From an uncultured Clostridium sp. (GTDB lineage: Bacteria; Bacillota; Clostridia; Clostridiales; Clostridiaceae): DNA of 64,000 nucleotides. The translations under genes and the position numbers were made by a program. Location of the stretch: contig URGW01000018.1 in assembly GCA_900547475.1 (NCBI GenBank), positions 1-64,000 of the forward strand, given 5' to 3'. Positions 17,022-25,118 of the stretch are shown in pieces (position 1 is the stretch's first letter; each line of letters opens with the position of its first letter). The notes under the pieces are model-generated. The model saw nothing but the letters and a program-made list of their open reading frames with translations, searched no databases and was not told the origin of the DNA.

Positions 17022-17327
17022 TTAAGTTGCAGATAGCAATCCACCTTTTAGTAAAATACCATCTCCATTTATAACTTTATAATTTTCCCACTTCTTATAT
17101 GCATCTACATACATTTCTTTTTTATCTCCATTGTATGTACACTCATAATACATTCCATCAGATAAAGTAGTACTAAGTAATGCTTTATTATTTTGTAGTG
17201 TTTTACAGCACCACACCATATATACATCATCTGGTGTGATTTCCTTTTTATCTTTTTTATCCAAATGTTTATTAGTATAATTACATACTTCTTTCTTACA
17301 CCACTCTATAAATTGTTTTTCATTCAT
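17022..17327 (-). CDS. DUF6275-like hypothetical protein, 101 aa
   Basis: It starts MNEKQFIEWCKKEVCNYTNK and has a central VYMVWCCKTLQNNKALLSTT block and a C-terminal MYVDAYKKWEN block, which I recognise as the DUF6275 pattern of clostridial phages. The function is unknown. It forms a two-gene unit with the DUF4406 gene, bounded by terminators on both sides, in the middle of the head module. This suggests a small accessory insert and not a structural gene. Confidence 0.65.
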   Translation of the reverse strand: MNEKQFIEWCKKEVCNYTNKHLDKKDKKEITPDDVYMVWCCKTLQNNKALLSTTLSDGMYYECTYNGDKKEMYVDAYKKWENYKVINGDGILLKGGLLSAT

Positions 17328-17339
17328 TATTCTTTCTCC

Positions 17340-17648
17340 TTATTCTTCTATCCTATCTATTCCATATTCTTTTGCAACTTCATGCTCAATTCTACAACCT
17401 CTTGCATTTCTCCAATCTCCACCAAAGTATGCAATATCAGCTTGTGAAAGAAGTTGAATAGATTTCCCTAAATACCACATAGGTATTGATTTACACACTT
17501 CTCCTGGATATTCAGTAAAGAAAGAATCTATTATTTCTACTGGTTCTCCAATTACTTTTTCTGCTCTAATTCTAATTTCTTCTCTAGACTTTAAAATTTC
17601 TTTATCTGAAAGTAATCTCATTGGTTGAGATATAAATAACTTTTTCAT
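17340..17648 (-). CDS. DUF4406 / nucleoside 2-deoxyribosyltransferase-like protein, 102 aa
   Basis: It begins MKKLFISQPMRLLSDKEI and contains IPMWYLGKSIQLLSQADIAY, FGGDWRNARGCRIEHEVAKE and Y at the end. This is the small Rossmann-like family (DUF4406) related to nucleoside 2-deoxyribosyltransferases: the ISQPM stretch and the E in RIEHEVA are the usual substrate-site residues. A role in nucleotide or NAD-like metabolism is inferred. An upstream in-frame ATG at 17684 has no ribosome site; the ATG at 17648 follows AAGGAG. Confidence 0.75.
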   Translation of the reverse strand: MKKLFISQPMRLLSDKEILKSREEIRIRAEKVIGEPVEIIDSFFTEYPGEVCKSIPMWYLGKSIQLLSQADIAYFGGDWRNARGCRIEHEVAKEYGIDRIEE

Positions 17649-17682
17649 ATTTTTCTCCTTAATTTTAAATATAATAAAAAGC

Positions 17683-17704
17683 ACTTACTATTTACTTAGT
17701 AAGT
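17683..17704 (-). terminator. Terminator between the minor head gene and the DUF4406 gene
   Basis: Minus strand ACTTACT, 8-base loop, AGTAAGT, then GCTTTTTATT. It lies 168 bp downstream of the minor head gene, in a 190-bp gap without other features. Confidence 0.65.
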
Positions 17705-17872
17705 AACTTTAAATAATTTCGCTAAATCTTGATTTCACGAAAAGATTAATAATAACGTATTTAAGCCATTTATAAACTATAAATTTTATATAAAAATACC
17801 TTTTTGAGTTTAATATAAATAAACTTTTAAAAAAATTTATATTATTTCGCTATTCTAACTACGAAATACCAC

Positions 17873-18781
17873 TTAAATATTTTTATATTTATTCTTATAC
17901 CACTCTTCATAATTTTTATATTTTATATATTGCTTATCTTCATTATCTTTTCTAAGTTTTGGTGATATTCCTTCAACTATTGTTATAGTATCACATCTAC
18001 ACCTTATATCCTCACTTGCTACACCAAATAATCTAGGTTGTGGAGCTTTATGGCCATTACTTTCAAACTCTCCATCTATAGGTACTATTTGTCCATCTAA
18101 TTTTTGATGTGAATGTCTAGTTTTCTTATCTAAAACAGATACCCATTTCTTTTCAAGCTTAACTCCTTTATCTAAAGCTTCTTTTTGCCCCTTTTGTCTA
18201 GCAAGTGATTTCATTCTTCCTGCTTCTGTAATAGCAATAGTCATAGCGTGTTCAAAGTTAGTAAATCCTACATCAGAAATAGTTTTAGCAATAGCTGCAT
18301 ATCCACTAGAATTTATTAATCCTTGTGTAACTGCTCCTTTAACTCTATATTTCATATCCATTAAATACTTATCATAAAGCCTTTCAGAAAGCTTAAATCC
18401 ATCCACAGGAAACTCTATTGCTTCTTGTATATATTTTTCATTTAGCATACTAAAACTAATATCTATTTTAGCTAGATTTTCAACTTCATAAAATACTCCA
18501 AAGTATTCTCTTTCCATTGTTTCTCTATCATAGTCTGTTATTATCCTATAATTATTATCATATAGTTTATTTAATACTATATTTATTTGAGTTATAAGAT
18601 TATCCAGTCTTTTTAATTCTAATTGTTTAGCAAATGTTAAATTCTCATTATCCATAATATATACTTTTAATTTTCTCTTAATATCAGCTAATACACTAAC
18701 ATAGTTTTGTATTAATAACTTTCTAACTTTCTCTTCTTCTTTTTCAGCTAACTCTAAAAGCTCATCATAATACTTACTCAT
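17873..18781 (-). CDS. Minor head protein, phage Mu gpF / SPP1 gp7 family, 302 aa
   Basis: The C-terminal half carries the Mu-F block (ITEAGRMKSLARQKGQKEAL, WVSVLDKKTRHSHQKLDGQI, RLFGVASEDIRCRCDTI) with conserved Cys/His. Members are minor head proteins that bind the portal and help DNA ejection in SPP1. It follows the portal gene with 8 bases of overlap, as in other SPP1-type genomes. Confidence 0.9.
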   Translation of the reverse strand: MSKYYDELLELAEKEEEKVRKLLIQNYVSVLADIKRKLKVYIMDNENLTFAKQLELKRLDNLITQINIVLNKLYDNNYRIITDYDRETMEREYFGVFYEVENLAKIDISFSMLNEKYIQEAIEFPVDGFKLSERLYDKYLMDMKYRVKGAVTQGLINSSGYAAIAKTISDVGFTNFEHAMTIAITEAGRMKSLARQKGQKEALDKGVKLEKKWVSVLDKKTRHSHQKLDGQIVPIDGEFESNGHKAPQPRLFGVASEDIRCRCDTITIVEGISPKLRKDNEDKQYIKYKNYEEWYKNKYKNI

Positions 18782-20267
18782 CTAAATCACCATCAGTATT
18801 ATTTAAATTTTTATTTAATAAATCATCACTAAGCTGATTAAGATCTGTATATGGTCCTTGTTCTTCTATCTTTTTCTTTTCTTCATCATAATCTAATTCT
18901 AAAGCATCACATATAAGCTTTAATTTAGAATCATCTGATATAGTTTGTCCTGATAATAGTATATAATCTATAATAGTTTTTTTAGTTTCTGATTTTAACT
19001 TTTCATTATTAGCTATGTCATTTTCATTAACCATAGCTTCTCTAACTATTTTAATTTCTACATCATTGTAATTATATGCAGTTCCATATCTAGAATTAAT
19101 ATCATCAACTATAACCTTTAATAATTGTCTTACTAATTTTCTTAATCTAGTTTCTGCTTTATTGCATTTAAGATCTAATAATGCATATCTTGATTTAATA
19201 ACTATATTAGTTATATTACCATCACCTATTTGTGAAGAATCAAATCCCATCCCAAATTTATATATACTATTCTTATCTAATTCTAATTTAACTTTTCTTG
19301 CATCTACTGGAATATCTACTGTCTTAACATCAATTCCACCTTCGTCACTTACCCCAATAGTCTTTTTAGTCTTAAGATTAGTTGTAAGTTCATCTAAGTT
19401 ATCTCCTGGATATCCTCTAACTACATATATAGCTTCTTGAAAATCTTGAAGGTTATTTGATAAACTACAAGCCATTAAATCATAATCATCAATTAAAGAT
19501 TTTATAGGCTCTAAATCTGTTTTTTGATATTTATTATTATCCAATTTGAAAAAAGGTATATATCCAAAACTACCACCATCATAAATAGCTTTATCATCTT
19601 CCAAAATTATATGTGGTCTAGGATTAAGTTTTATATCATTATCTAATTCAAAGCTTTTTTTATTTTTATCTTGCTTATAATATGTTACCTGTTTATCTGT
19701 CCATATCTCTGCTTTCAAAATAATTATTTCTTTATCATTTTCATCATAAGCTTTAGATTCGTAATATCTTACTATAGCTTTAAATTTATTATTATCTACT
19801 TCATCATAAATAGGTATAACCCCTAAACTATCTGCTATTTGAAATGCTATCTTATTATATTCATCCTTATAGGAATAAACATATTCAACACCTTTATTAC
19901 TAGCACCTTCTACTAAATTTTGAAGTAATTCTTGAAAGTCCTCATTGATATATTCCTTAAGCTTTTCATTGAACTTATCATCTTCTGTAATTATCTCTAA
20001 AGGATTAGATAATAAATACTGTACCTTTTGGTCCACCAGCTCCGTATGAAATTGGTGTTGTATTTTTATATTAGATTTAAACTTATCTTCTTTTAATATT
20101 CCATTAGAATCAAAATAGAAAAGTCTATAGTTTAATATTTCATGTTTTCCTTTATAATAATTTAATCCTTCATTAGCTCTTTTCTTAACTTCTGAACTTC
20201 TATCAACTCTTATAGCCTTTTCAAGTGCTTTTAATGCTACTTCTTTATTATCCGATAAAATATCCAT
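18774..20267 (-). CDS. Portal protein, SPP1 gp6 family, 497 aa
   Basis: Length and order (TerL - portal - Mu-F) fit the SPP1 gp6 family. Internal blocks such as VEYVYSYKDEYNKIAFQIAD, GFDSSQIGDGNITNIVIKSR and the acidic C-terminus are typical. It forms the dodecameric channel at one vertex through which DNA is packed. ATG with GGAGGTG. Confidence 0.92.
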   Translation of the reverse strand: MDILSDNKEVALKALEKAIRVDRSSEVKKRANEGLNYYKGKHEILNYRLFYFDSNGILKEDKFKSNIKIQHQFHTELVDQKVQYLLSNPLEIITEDDKFNEKLKEYINEDFQELLQNLVEGASNKGVEYVYSYKDEYNKIAFQIADSLGVIPIYDEVDNNKFKAIVRYYESKAYDENDKEIIILKAEIWTDKQVTYYKQDKNKKSFELDNDIKLNPRPHIILEDDKAIYDGGSFGYIPFFKLDNNKYQKTDLEPIKSLIDDYDLMACSLSNNLQDFQEAIYVVRGYPGDNLDELTTNLKTKKTIGVSDEGGIDVKTVDIPVDARKVKLELDKNSIYKFGMGFDSSQIGDGNITNIVIKSRYALLDLKCNKAETRLRKLVRQLLKVIVDDINSRYGTAYNYNDVEIKIVREAMVNENDIANNEKLKSETKKTIIDYILLSGQTISDDSKLKLICDALELDYDEEKKKIEEQGPYTDLNQLSDDLLNKNLNNTDGDLDE

Positions 20268-20280
20268 TTTTACTCACCTC

Positions 20281-21528
20281 CTAAACTAGCCATTTAGGCT
20301 TCTTAATATCTTCTAAAGCATATCTTAATGCATCCATAAGATGATTGTACTCATCAATAGGTTTGTTTATTACTATACCTTCTTTTGTACTCCATACATA
20401 ATTTGATATTTCAACTACTGTATTTGAACATTTTGGATGAATGTATATTTTATAATTTTGTATAAACTGTATTCCATTTAATATACTATCCTTACCTTTT
20501 GCAGCTGCTTTAATTCTTGGAATACCTAACCTTTTTATTTCATCTATAGATTTAGGCTCTGCACTATCTGCTATAATTCTTTCTTTACAATAGCCTTTAT
20601 ATTTAATCATTTCTGCTATCATACTATTGCTCATAGCTTTTTGATAATGTTCATCAAATATATAAATCTCTTTATTAATATCATCAACTAATAAAGCTAT
20701 AAATGCAGTAGGATCATTAGTATAACCAAAGTCAAGTCCAAAAGTAGAAACAACTCCTTTTCTCTTTGATACTTCTTTATAGTCAAAATCAAGTTCTTCC
20801 CAACTTTCATATACAAGACCTTCTGCTATCCCCCATTCTCCTAACCCTTCAATTTTATATCTTCTAGAATTCTTTTCTTTCATAGCATTAAAGATATCCC
20901 TATCATCATCACCCAAAAACTCATTACAAGTATAATTTGTAGTAATAGCTAAAGTATTATTGTCTGGATTATCAAAAAATCTCTTCTTTAACCAATGCTT
21001 TTCACTCCAAGGATTGAAAGTTAATGTTATTTGCTTGAAGTAACCATCAGGAAGCTCTCCTCTAATAGACATATCAATCTTATTAAAATCATCTTCACTC
21101 ATTACCTGAAAAGCTTCTTCAAACCAACACCAACATAAATGCCCAACTTCTACTGTAATAGATGTAATGCTCATTGGATCATCAAGTCCTCTGAATAATA
21201 TTTTCTGTCCTGTAACTTTATATGTAGCTTCTAATGGCGACTTACTAAAATGCCATAAATGACTTACTCCTAAATTATTAACTGCCCATTTAAGTTGTGT
21301 ATAAGTACTATCTTTATGAGTATTAAACACTCTTCTAATTACCAACGTATTAGCTAATGGATACTTCATCATATTATAAATTATCCACATTGCTGTAGTA
21401 GTAGATTTCTTACTCCCTCTCCCCCCCTTACACACTCTATACCTTCCTTTAAACCTCCAAAAAGTGCCATATCCCTTACCAATTTTACTCGGTAAACTTA
21501 TTCTAAGATTGTTAGTCTTCAAGTTCAT
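20281..21528 (-). CDS. Terminase large subunit, PBSX family, 415 aa
   Basis: The ATPase part (about residues 20-200) contains the adenine-site YRVCKGGRGSKKSTT (Walker A, GGRGSKKS) and LCWCWFEEA (Walker B). The nuclease part (about 230-410) has FGLDFGYTNDPTA, IIADSAEPKSIDEIKRLG and YNHLMDALRYA with the metal-binding Asp residues. It cuts concatemer DNA and pumps it into the head. A TTG at 21540 is in frame, but the ATG at 21528 is the better start (AAGGAG three bases upstream). It overlaps the small subunit gene. Confidence 0.93.
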   Translation of the reverse strand: MNLKTNNLRISLPSKIGKGYGTFWRFKGRYRVCKGGRGSKKSTTTAMWIIYNMMKYPLANTLVIRRVFNTHKDSTYTQLKWAVNNLGVSHLWHFSKSPLEATYKVTGQKILFRGLDDPMSITSITVEVGHLCWCWFEEAFQVMSEDDFNKIDMSIRGELPDGYFKQITLTFNPWSEKHWLKKRFFDNPDNNTLAITTNYTCNEFLGDDDRDIFNAMKEKNSRRYKIEGLGEWGIAEGLVYESWEELDFDYKEVSKRKGVVSTFGLDFGYTNDPTAFIALLVDDINKEIYIFDEHYQKAMSNSMIAEMIKYKGYCKERIIADSAEPKSIDEIKRLGIPRIKAAAKGKDSILNGIQFIQNYKIYIHPKCSNTVVEISNYVWSTKEGIVINKPIDEYNHLMDALRYALEDIKKPKWLV

Positions 21529-21952
21529 TCTCTCCTTCAAAGACTACAGTTGCACTTATATCAGCCTCAATCTTTTCAGTAAATAACCTATATCTTTTAC
21601 CTAAAAGCTCTGCTGCTTTAATTCTATCTTTAGCTGATAGTTCCTTATTAATTACTCTAGCTTCACTCATAAAGTCACCAACACTTTCAGTAACTACTAC
21701 TTGCTCTGTTTCTTCCCCTCGAATAACTCTAGTTAGGTATTCTAGTACTTCTTCTGCTTTTGCTATTCTTTTATCTGCTAATTGCTCCATTTTTTCATCA
21801 ATATAATTTTTTATAGCAGGTTTTGTAAGGTTTTCTTGTCCTATTACTCTTGCTGTCTTTTTACTATATCCTGACTTTATTGCAGCTTCTGTGGCATTGC
21901 CTGTTTCTATATAATAATCAGCAAAAGCCTTTTGTTTTTGTGTCAGCTTCAT
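21512..21952 (-). CDS. Terminase small subunit, 146 aa
   Basis: Starts MKLTQKQKAFADYYIETGNA, followed by the helix-turn-helix AAIKSGYSKKTARVIGQENL, both typical of terminase small subunits (Terminase_2). The second half forms the oligomerisation helices. It recognises the pac site and stimulates TerL. Preceded by an AAGGGGTG ribosome site, overlapped by terL downstream. Confidence 0.92.
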   Translation of the reverse strand: MKLTQKQKAFADYYIETGNATEAAIKSGYSKKTARVIGQENLTKPAIKNYIDEKMEQLADKRIAKAEEVLEYLTRVIRGEETEQVVVTESVGDFMSEARVINKELSAKDRIKAAELLGKRYRLFTEKIEADISATVVFEGENELED

Positions 21953-22010
21953 ATTTATGCCACCCCTTAAAAATTAATAACTATTATTTACATTTTACAT
22001 AATAAAAAAA

Positions 22011-22030
22011 AGAGCAATATAATTTGCTCT
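22011..22030 (-). terminator. Terminator after the DUF4062 gene
   Basis: Minus strand AGAGCAA, 6-base loop, TTGCTCT, then TTTTTTTATT. It separates the accessory gene from the terminase operon, which must use its own late promoter or readthrough. Confidence 0.8.
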
Positions 22031-22047
22031 CTCATTATTATTAAAAT

Positions 22048-23019
22048 CTATTTACTCATATTCTCTAACTCAACCCTAGCTATAAACTCTAATCCTTGTT
22101 TTGTCATTTCACATCTTCTATACTTTACACCTGCCACTTTATTTATTTCTAATAGCCCAAAAGTAATTAAATATGGTGCAAATCTGAAATATAAAAATTT
22201 GTCATAAAGGTCCATCCCCACCTTATTTTCTATCCCTATTATAAAATCATCTTTCACTTTCATAAAAGTTTCAAAATAATTCGAAGTAATATCCTCTTCT
22301 AATTCTGTAAAATACTTCGCTGATAATACAACTTCTTCATTTAACAATTTACTTTTTAAATCGTTATAATTATACTTACCAATTTTATCCTCTAAAATGA
22401 ATTTATCTAATTTTTCTTTTAAATTATTATTTTCCTTTAATAATTTACTATTTTCCTTTAGTAAATTTCTATTTTCTTCTAAAAGTTCATTATCAGCATC
22501 TATTTCACTAGCCTTTATCCAACCATTTAATTCATAATCTTCTTCTAATTCAACAATTGAATCTTTTATCGCTATTTTTATATCTTTACAGTCATCAACC
22601 TCTTTAATAATTTTGCTCATAACATAAGCTTTAAAATCATTATATTTAGTTTCATTTTCTTTTTCGAATACCTCATATGCTTTCATTGATGCTTTCTTAT
22701 ATAGAAATGAGTCTGTTAATACAACTGCAAATACAGGTATATTTTTCTCTATAGCATACTCATATTCTATTTGAGTATAACTTTTGCCTGTATCAGGCTC
22801 TATACTTCCATATCTTCCACCAAGTATTAACATATATAAATCCGACTCATCTATCCATTTTTTTATAGTTTCTAGCTGACTCTTATTCCCAGCTTTAAAT
22901 AATTCCATTCCTGCTGGTATATGCCTTGAGCCTAATATTGCTTCTACAGCAGCTTGCCTCTCTTCTACTAAATCAGTAAATGTTGATGATATAAATATTT
23001 GTAATTTCTTTTTTGCCAT
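22048..23019 (-). CDS. DUF4062-domain protein with coiled coil and C-terminal winged-helix-like part, 323 aa
   Basis: Residues about 5-95 (LQIFISSTFTDLVEERQAAV, IPAGMELF, WIDESDLYMLILGGRYGS, GKSYTQIEYEYAIEKNIPVF) are a DUF4062 domain, a Rossmann/TIR-related sensor or effector found in conflict proteins. Residues about 175-212 are a heptad coiled coil made of repeated LLEEN/LLKEN. The last 40 residues (GLLEINKVAGVKYRRCEMTK) look like a winged helix. It has its own terminator and lies between the late regulator and terminase, where phages often carry extra genes. Defence function is inference. Confidence 0.75.
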   Translation of the reverse strand: MAKKKLQIFISSTFTDLVEERQAAVEAILGSRHIPAGMELFKAGNKSQLETIKKWIDESDLYMLILGGRYGSIEPDTGKSYTQIEYEYAIEKNIPVFAVVLTDSFLYKKASMKAYEVFEKENETKYNDFKAYVMSKIIKEVDDCKDIKIAIKDSIVELEEDYELNGWIKASEIDADNELLEENRNLLKENSKLLKENNNLKEKLDKFILEDKIGKYNYNDLKSKLLNEEVVLSAKYFTELEEDITSNYFETFMKVKDDFIIGIENKVGMDLYDKFLYFRFAPYLITFGLLEINKVAGVKYRRCEMTKQGLEFIARVELENMSK

Positions 23020-23070
23020 CTTAACCCCTCCACATATATATTTCTACACAAAATTTCAAATTCCTTCAAA

Positions 23071-23100
23071 AAAGCACCTAATATTTCTACTAAGTGCTTT
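23071..23100 (-). terminator. Terminator in the gap between the HEPN-like and DUF4062 genes
   Basis: Minus strand AAAGCACTTA, 10-base loop, TAGGTGCTTT, followed by TTTGAAGG. The remaining 222 bp up to 23322 are AT-rich and I find no gene; TATAAT-like sequences are present but no convincing promoter can be chosen. Confidence 0.7.
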
Positions 23101-23322
23101 CTTGGTATAAAAGGATATGAGAATTTATCAGAGGTTATATGGTCAATAATCTTAATCCAATAACTGCATTAATGCTTTGCTAGATTATACAAATAATATA
23201 ATTTAATTATATTATATATATTTTTTATATTCTATAGAAGTTTAATGACATATTTGTGCCAATTTAAAATATACTTAATTTCTTTAATTGATATTTTTGC
23301 ACTAATATTTTTATTTATATAA

Positions 23323-24078
23323 TTATATCGAATCTGTAAATTTATCAAGTTTCCAATCTGTATGTTTTAAATTACAAAAGTAAGCAACAGCACTTATTAA
23401 CGCATTTCTAGTACTCATTATTTCTGCTTGTGTTAATTCTATTTTACTATTCAAACTTATAACTTTTTTGGTCCCATCATTATTATATATTTTTATTTGA
23501 TTACAACCTAACTTTTTTAAAGTATCATCATTCAATATACAATTATGATGTTGAATGCAATTTCTTATTTCTATTGCTTTAAATATTTGAAGTTTAATAT
23601 CTAAAGGTAAACTTTTTCCTGAAATTTTCTCTATAATTTTTATTTTATCTTTATATGTTTCAAAATTAAAATCTTTTATAAATGATTCTTTCCACTTATC
23701 TTTTGAATTGCTAACAATATCTTCTAATGATATTGTTGCTTTATACTTAACAACAATGCTTTTTTCTATGTTTATAGTTCCATTCAAATATTCATCTAAT
23801 AATTTATTTATTATTTCTTCTAAAAAATCATTCCATATTATTATTAAATCACATAAACAATATTCCCAAATAGATGCCTTTATTCCATCAATAAACTTAA
23901 ATTGTGATTCTATTCTCATAGGCTGAATATCAATATCAGTTTCCATCCAATTAATGCCACATCTACCTGTATTATTTACTATCCATTCTCTCCCTTTATC
24001 CGATACATACTGCATAACCTTAGTTTTTAAAACAACCAGCATTGCTTTCTCTAAATATTTTTTGAAAATATCTTGCAT
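23323..24078 (-). CDS. Predicted HEPN-like protein, 251 aa
   Basis: No exact family recalled. Mostly helical. Near residues 166-182 it has FKAIEIRNCIQHHNCILND, where R172 and H177/H178 form an Rx4-5H motif, the catalytic signature of HEPN ribonucleases; the same spacing is typical of RiboL-PSP-HEPN-like proteins. HEPN nucleases cleave RNA in abortive-infection and toxin systems. The C-terminal part ends in a second helical block (IELTQAEIMSTRNALISAVA). The ATG follows GGAGG. It sits next to the DUF4062 gene in the accessory spot before terminase. Nuclease activity is inferred. Confidence 0.6.
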   Translation of the reverse strand: MQDIFKKYLEKAMLVVLKTKVMQYVSDKGREWIVNNTGRCGINWMETDIDIQPMRIESQFKFIDGIKASIWEYCLCDLIIIWNDFLEEIINKLLDEYLNGTINIEKSIVVKYKATISLEDIVSNSKDKWKESFIKDFNFETYKDKIKIIEKISGKSLPLDIKLQIFKAIEIRNCIQHHNCILNDDTLKKLGCNQIKIYNNDGTKKVISLNSKIELTQAEIMSTRNALISAVAYFCNLKHTDWKLDKFTDSI

Positions 24079-24181
24079 TCCCTTTCCTCCTTAATAATAT
24101 ACTTTATTATTAAAATTTTACAATTTACCACTTTATTTTTCAATATAATTAATTATATTATTGATTCCCATATTAAAACTC

Positions 24182-24685
24182 CTAAATCAATTTCATTATT
24201 TCCTTTATGATCCGTTTTCTTAATCTGTAAGTTGTTCTTATTGATAAATTAAATTCTTCCGATATAGCCTCTACACTTAACTTTTTATTGTACTTATAGA
24301 AAATAAACTTCTTATCCTCTTCCTCCAGCATTGCTATTGCTACTCTAAGTTTTATATTATTTCTCTCAAGCTCATTAATCTGTATTTTATTCTTGAGTTG
24401 CTTTTTTCTTATAAGCCTTTGCTCTTTAAGTAACCTCTCGGCTTGGTTTAATATTTGCTTTTCTATAGCACTTTCTCCACTAAATGAAGTCTGCACCCTT
24501 TCTTCAAATCCTAGCGATACTATGCTTATATCAAAATCAAAATTGCTATTTTTTAATATATCTTCAACATTGTCATATCTCTTATCTAATTCTACTATCT
24601 CTTTTTCAAGAGCAAATATTTTACTTATATTTTCAAAATATCTATATAACCTTCCTTCTGTCTTTCTAATTAAATCTTTGTCCAT
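24182..24685 (-). CDS. ArpU-like / sigma-region-4-like late transcription regulator, 167 aa
   Basis: The C-terminal part (about residues 112-165: MLEEEDKKFIFYKYNKKLSV, EAISEEFNLSIRTTYRLRKR) is a sigma-70 region-4-like helix-turn-helix. Size and position just before the packaging genes fit the ArpU/late-regulator group, which activates late genes. Coiled-coil segments precede the HTH. Neighbouring 65-residue gene lies just upstream. Confidence 0.8.
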   Translation of the reverse strand: MDKDLIRKTEGRLYRYFENISKIFALEKEIVELDKRYDNVEDILKNSNFDFDISIVSLGFEERVQTSFSGESAIEKQILNQAERLLKEQRLIRKKQLKNKIQINELERNNIKLRVAIAMLEEEDKKFIFYKYNKKLSVEAISEEFNLSIRTTYRLRKRIIKEIMKLI

Positions 24686-24704
24686 CTATTCTTCCTCCTA
24701 GTTA

Positions 24705-24902
24705 TTACATTAAATTAAACGATAACTGTCCATTATTTAGATACATATATTCATTTATTATTTCTGCATTACTCTTATATACTCCACACCAAATAGCATT
24801 ATTAAAAATAATATAATGTTCATCTGTTTCAAAATTAACCTTATAACTTTTTTCTTTCTCTAATGGTATTCCTGGATTTATCTCTAATATTTTCACTCTC
24901 AT
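24705..24902 (-). CDS. Hypothetical phage protein, 65 aa
   Basis: A small acidic, partly beta-stranded protein (EINPGIPLEKEKSYKVNFET) without membrane segments. I do not recognise a family. It lies 19 bp upstream of the late regulator. The ribosome site before the ATG (GAGGCAATT) is moderate. Confidence 0.6.
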   Translation of the reverse strand: MRVKILEINPGIPLEKEKSYKVNFETDEHYIIFNNAIWCGVYKSNAEIINEYMYLNNGQLSFNLM

Positions 24903-24937
24903 AATTGCCTCTTGACTTTTTAAACTTTAAAATAAAA

Positions 24938-24975
24938 AATACCGCATATTCATTTTTGAATAGTACGGTATTTTA
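24938..24975 (-). terminator. Terminator downstream of the PIN gene, containing one arm of an 18-bp inverted repeat
   Basis: AAATACCG (24938-24945) and CGGTATTT (24966-24973), with pairing TATTCA/TGAATA inside, form a long hairpin. The TTGAATAGTACGGTATTT arm (24956-24973) recurs inverted at 26408-26425, on the other side of the PIN gene. T-run on the minus strand after the stem. Confidence 0.65.
24956..24973 (+). repeat. 18-bp inverted repeat, left copy
   Basis: TTGAATAGTACGGTATTT, exact reverse complement of 26408-26425. The two copies bracket the PIN-domain gene. Confidence 0.8.
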
Positions 24976-25118
24976 ATTGATTTATATTTAATTCTTAATA
25001 CTTAAAAGTTTAGAACAACTAGAAAATATATTTATGTAAATGATTTTAATGCTACATCTATTTAAATATGTTTTATATTTAATACTAGATTCCTATCAAA
25101 ATAATTAAATAAGTTTTA

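Noticed and set aside
17751..17872. Possible regulatory or RNA gene in the AT-rich gap after the minor head gene
   Set aside because: No tRNA-like fold, no conserved riboswitch elements and no ORF; only the terminator at 17683-17704 is convincing.
23210..23270. Sigma-54 promoter (TTGGCAC on minus strand)
   Set aside because: The second half TTGCA at the correct spacing is missing.
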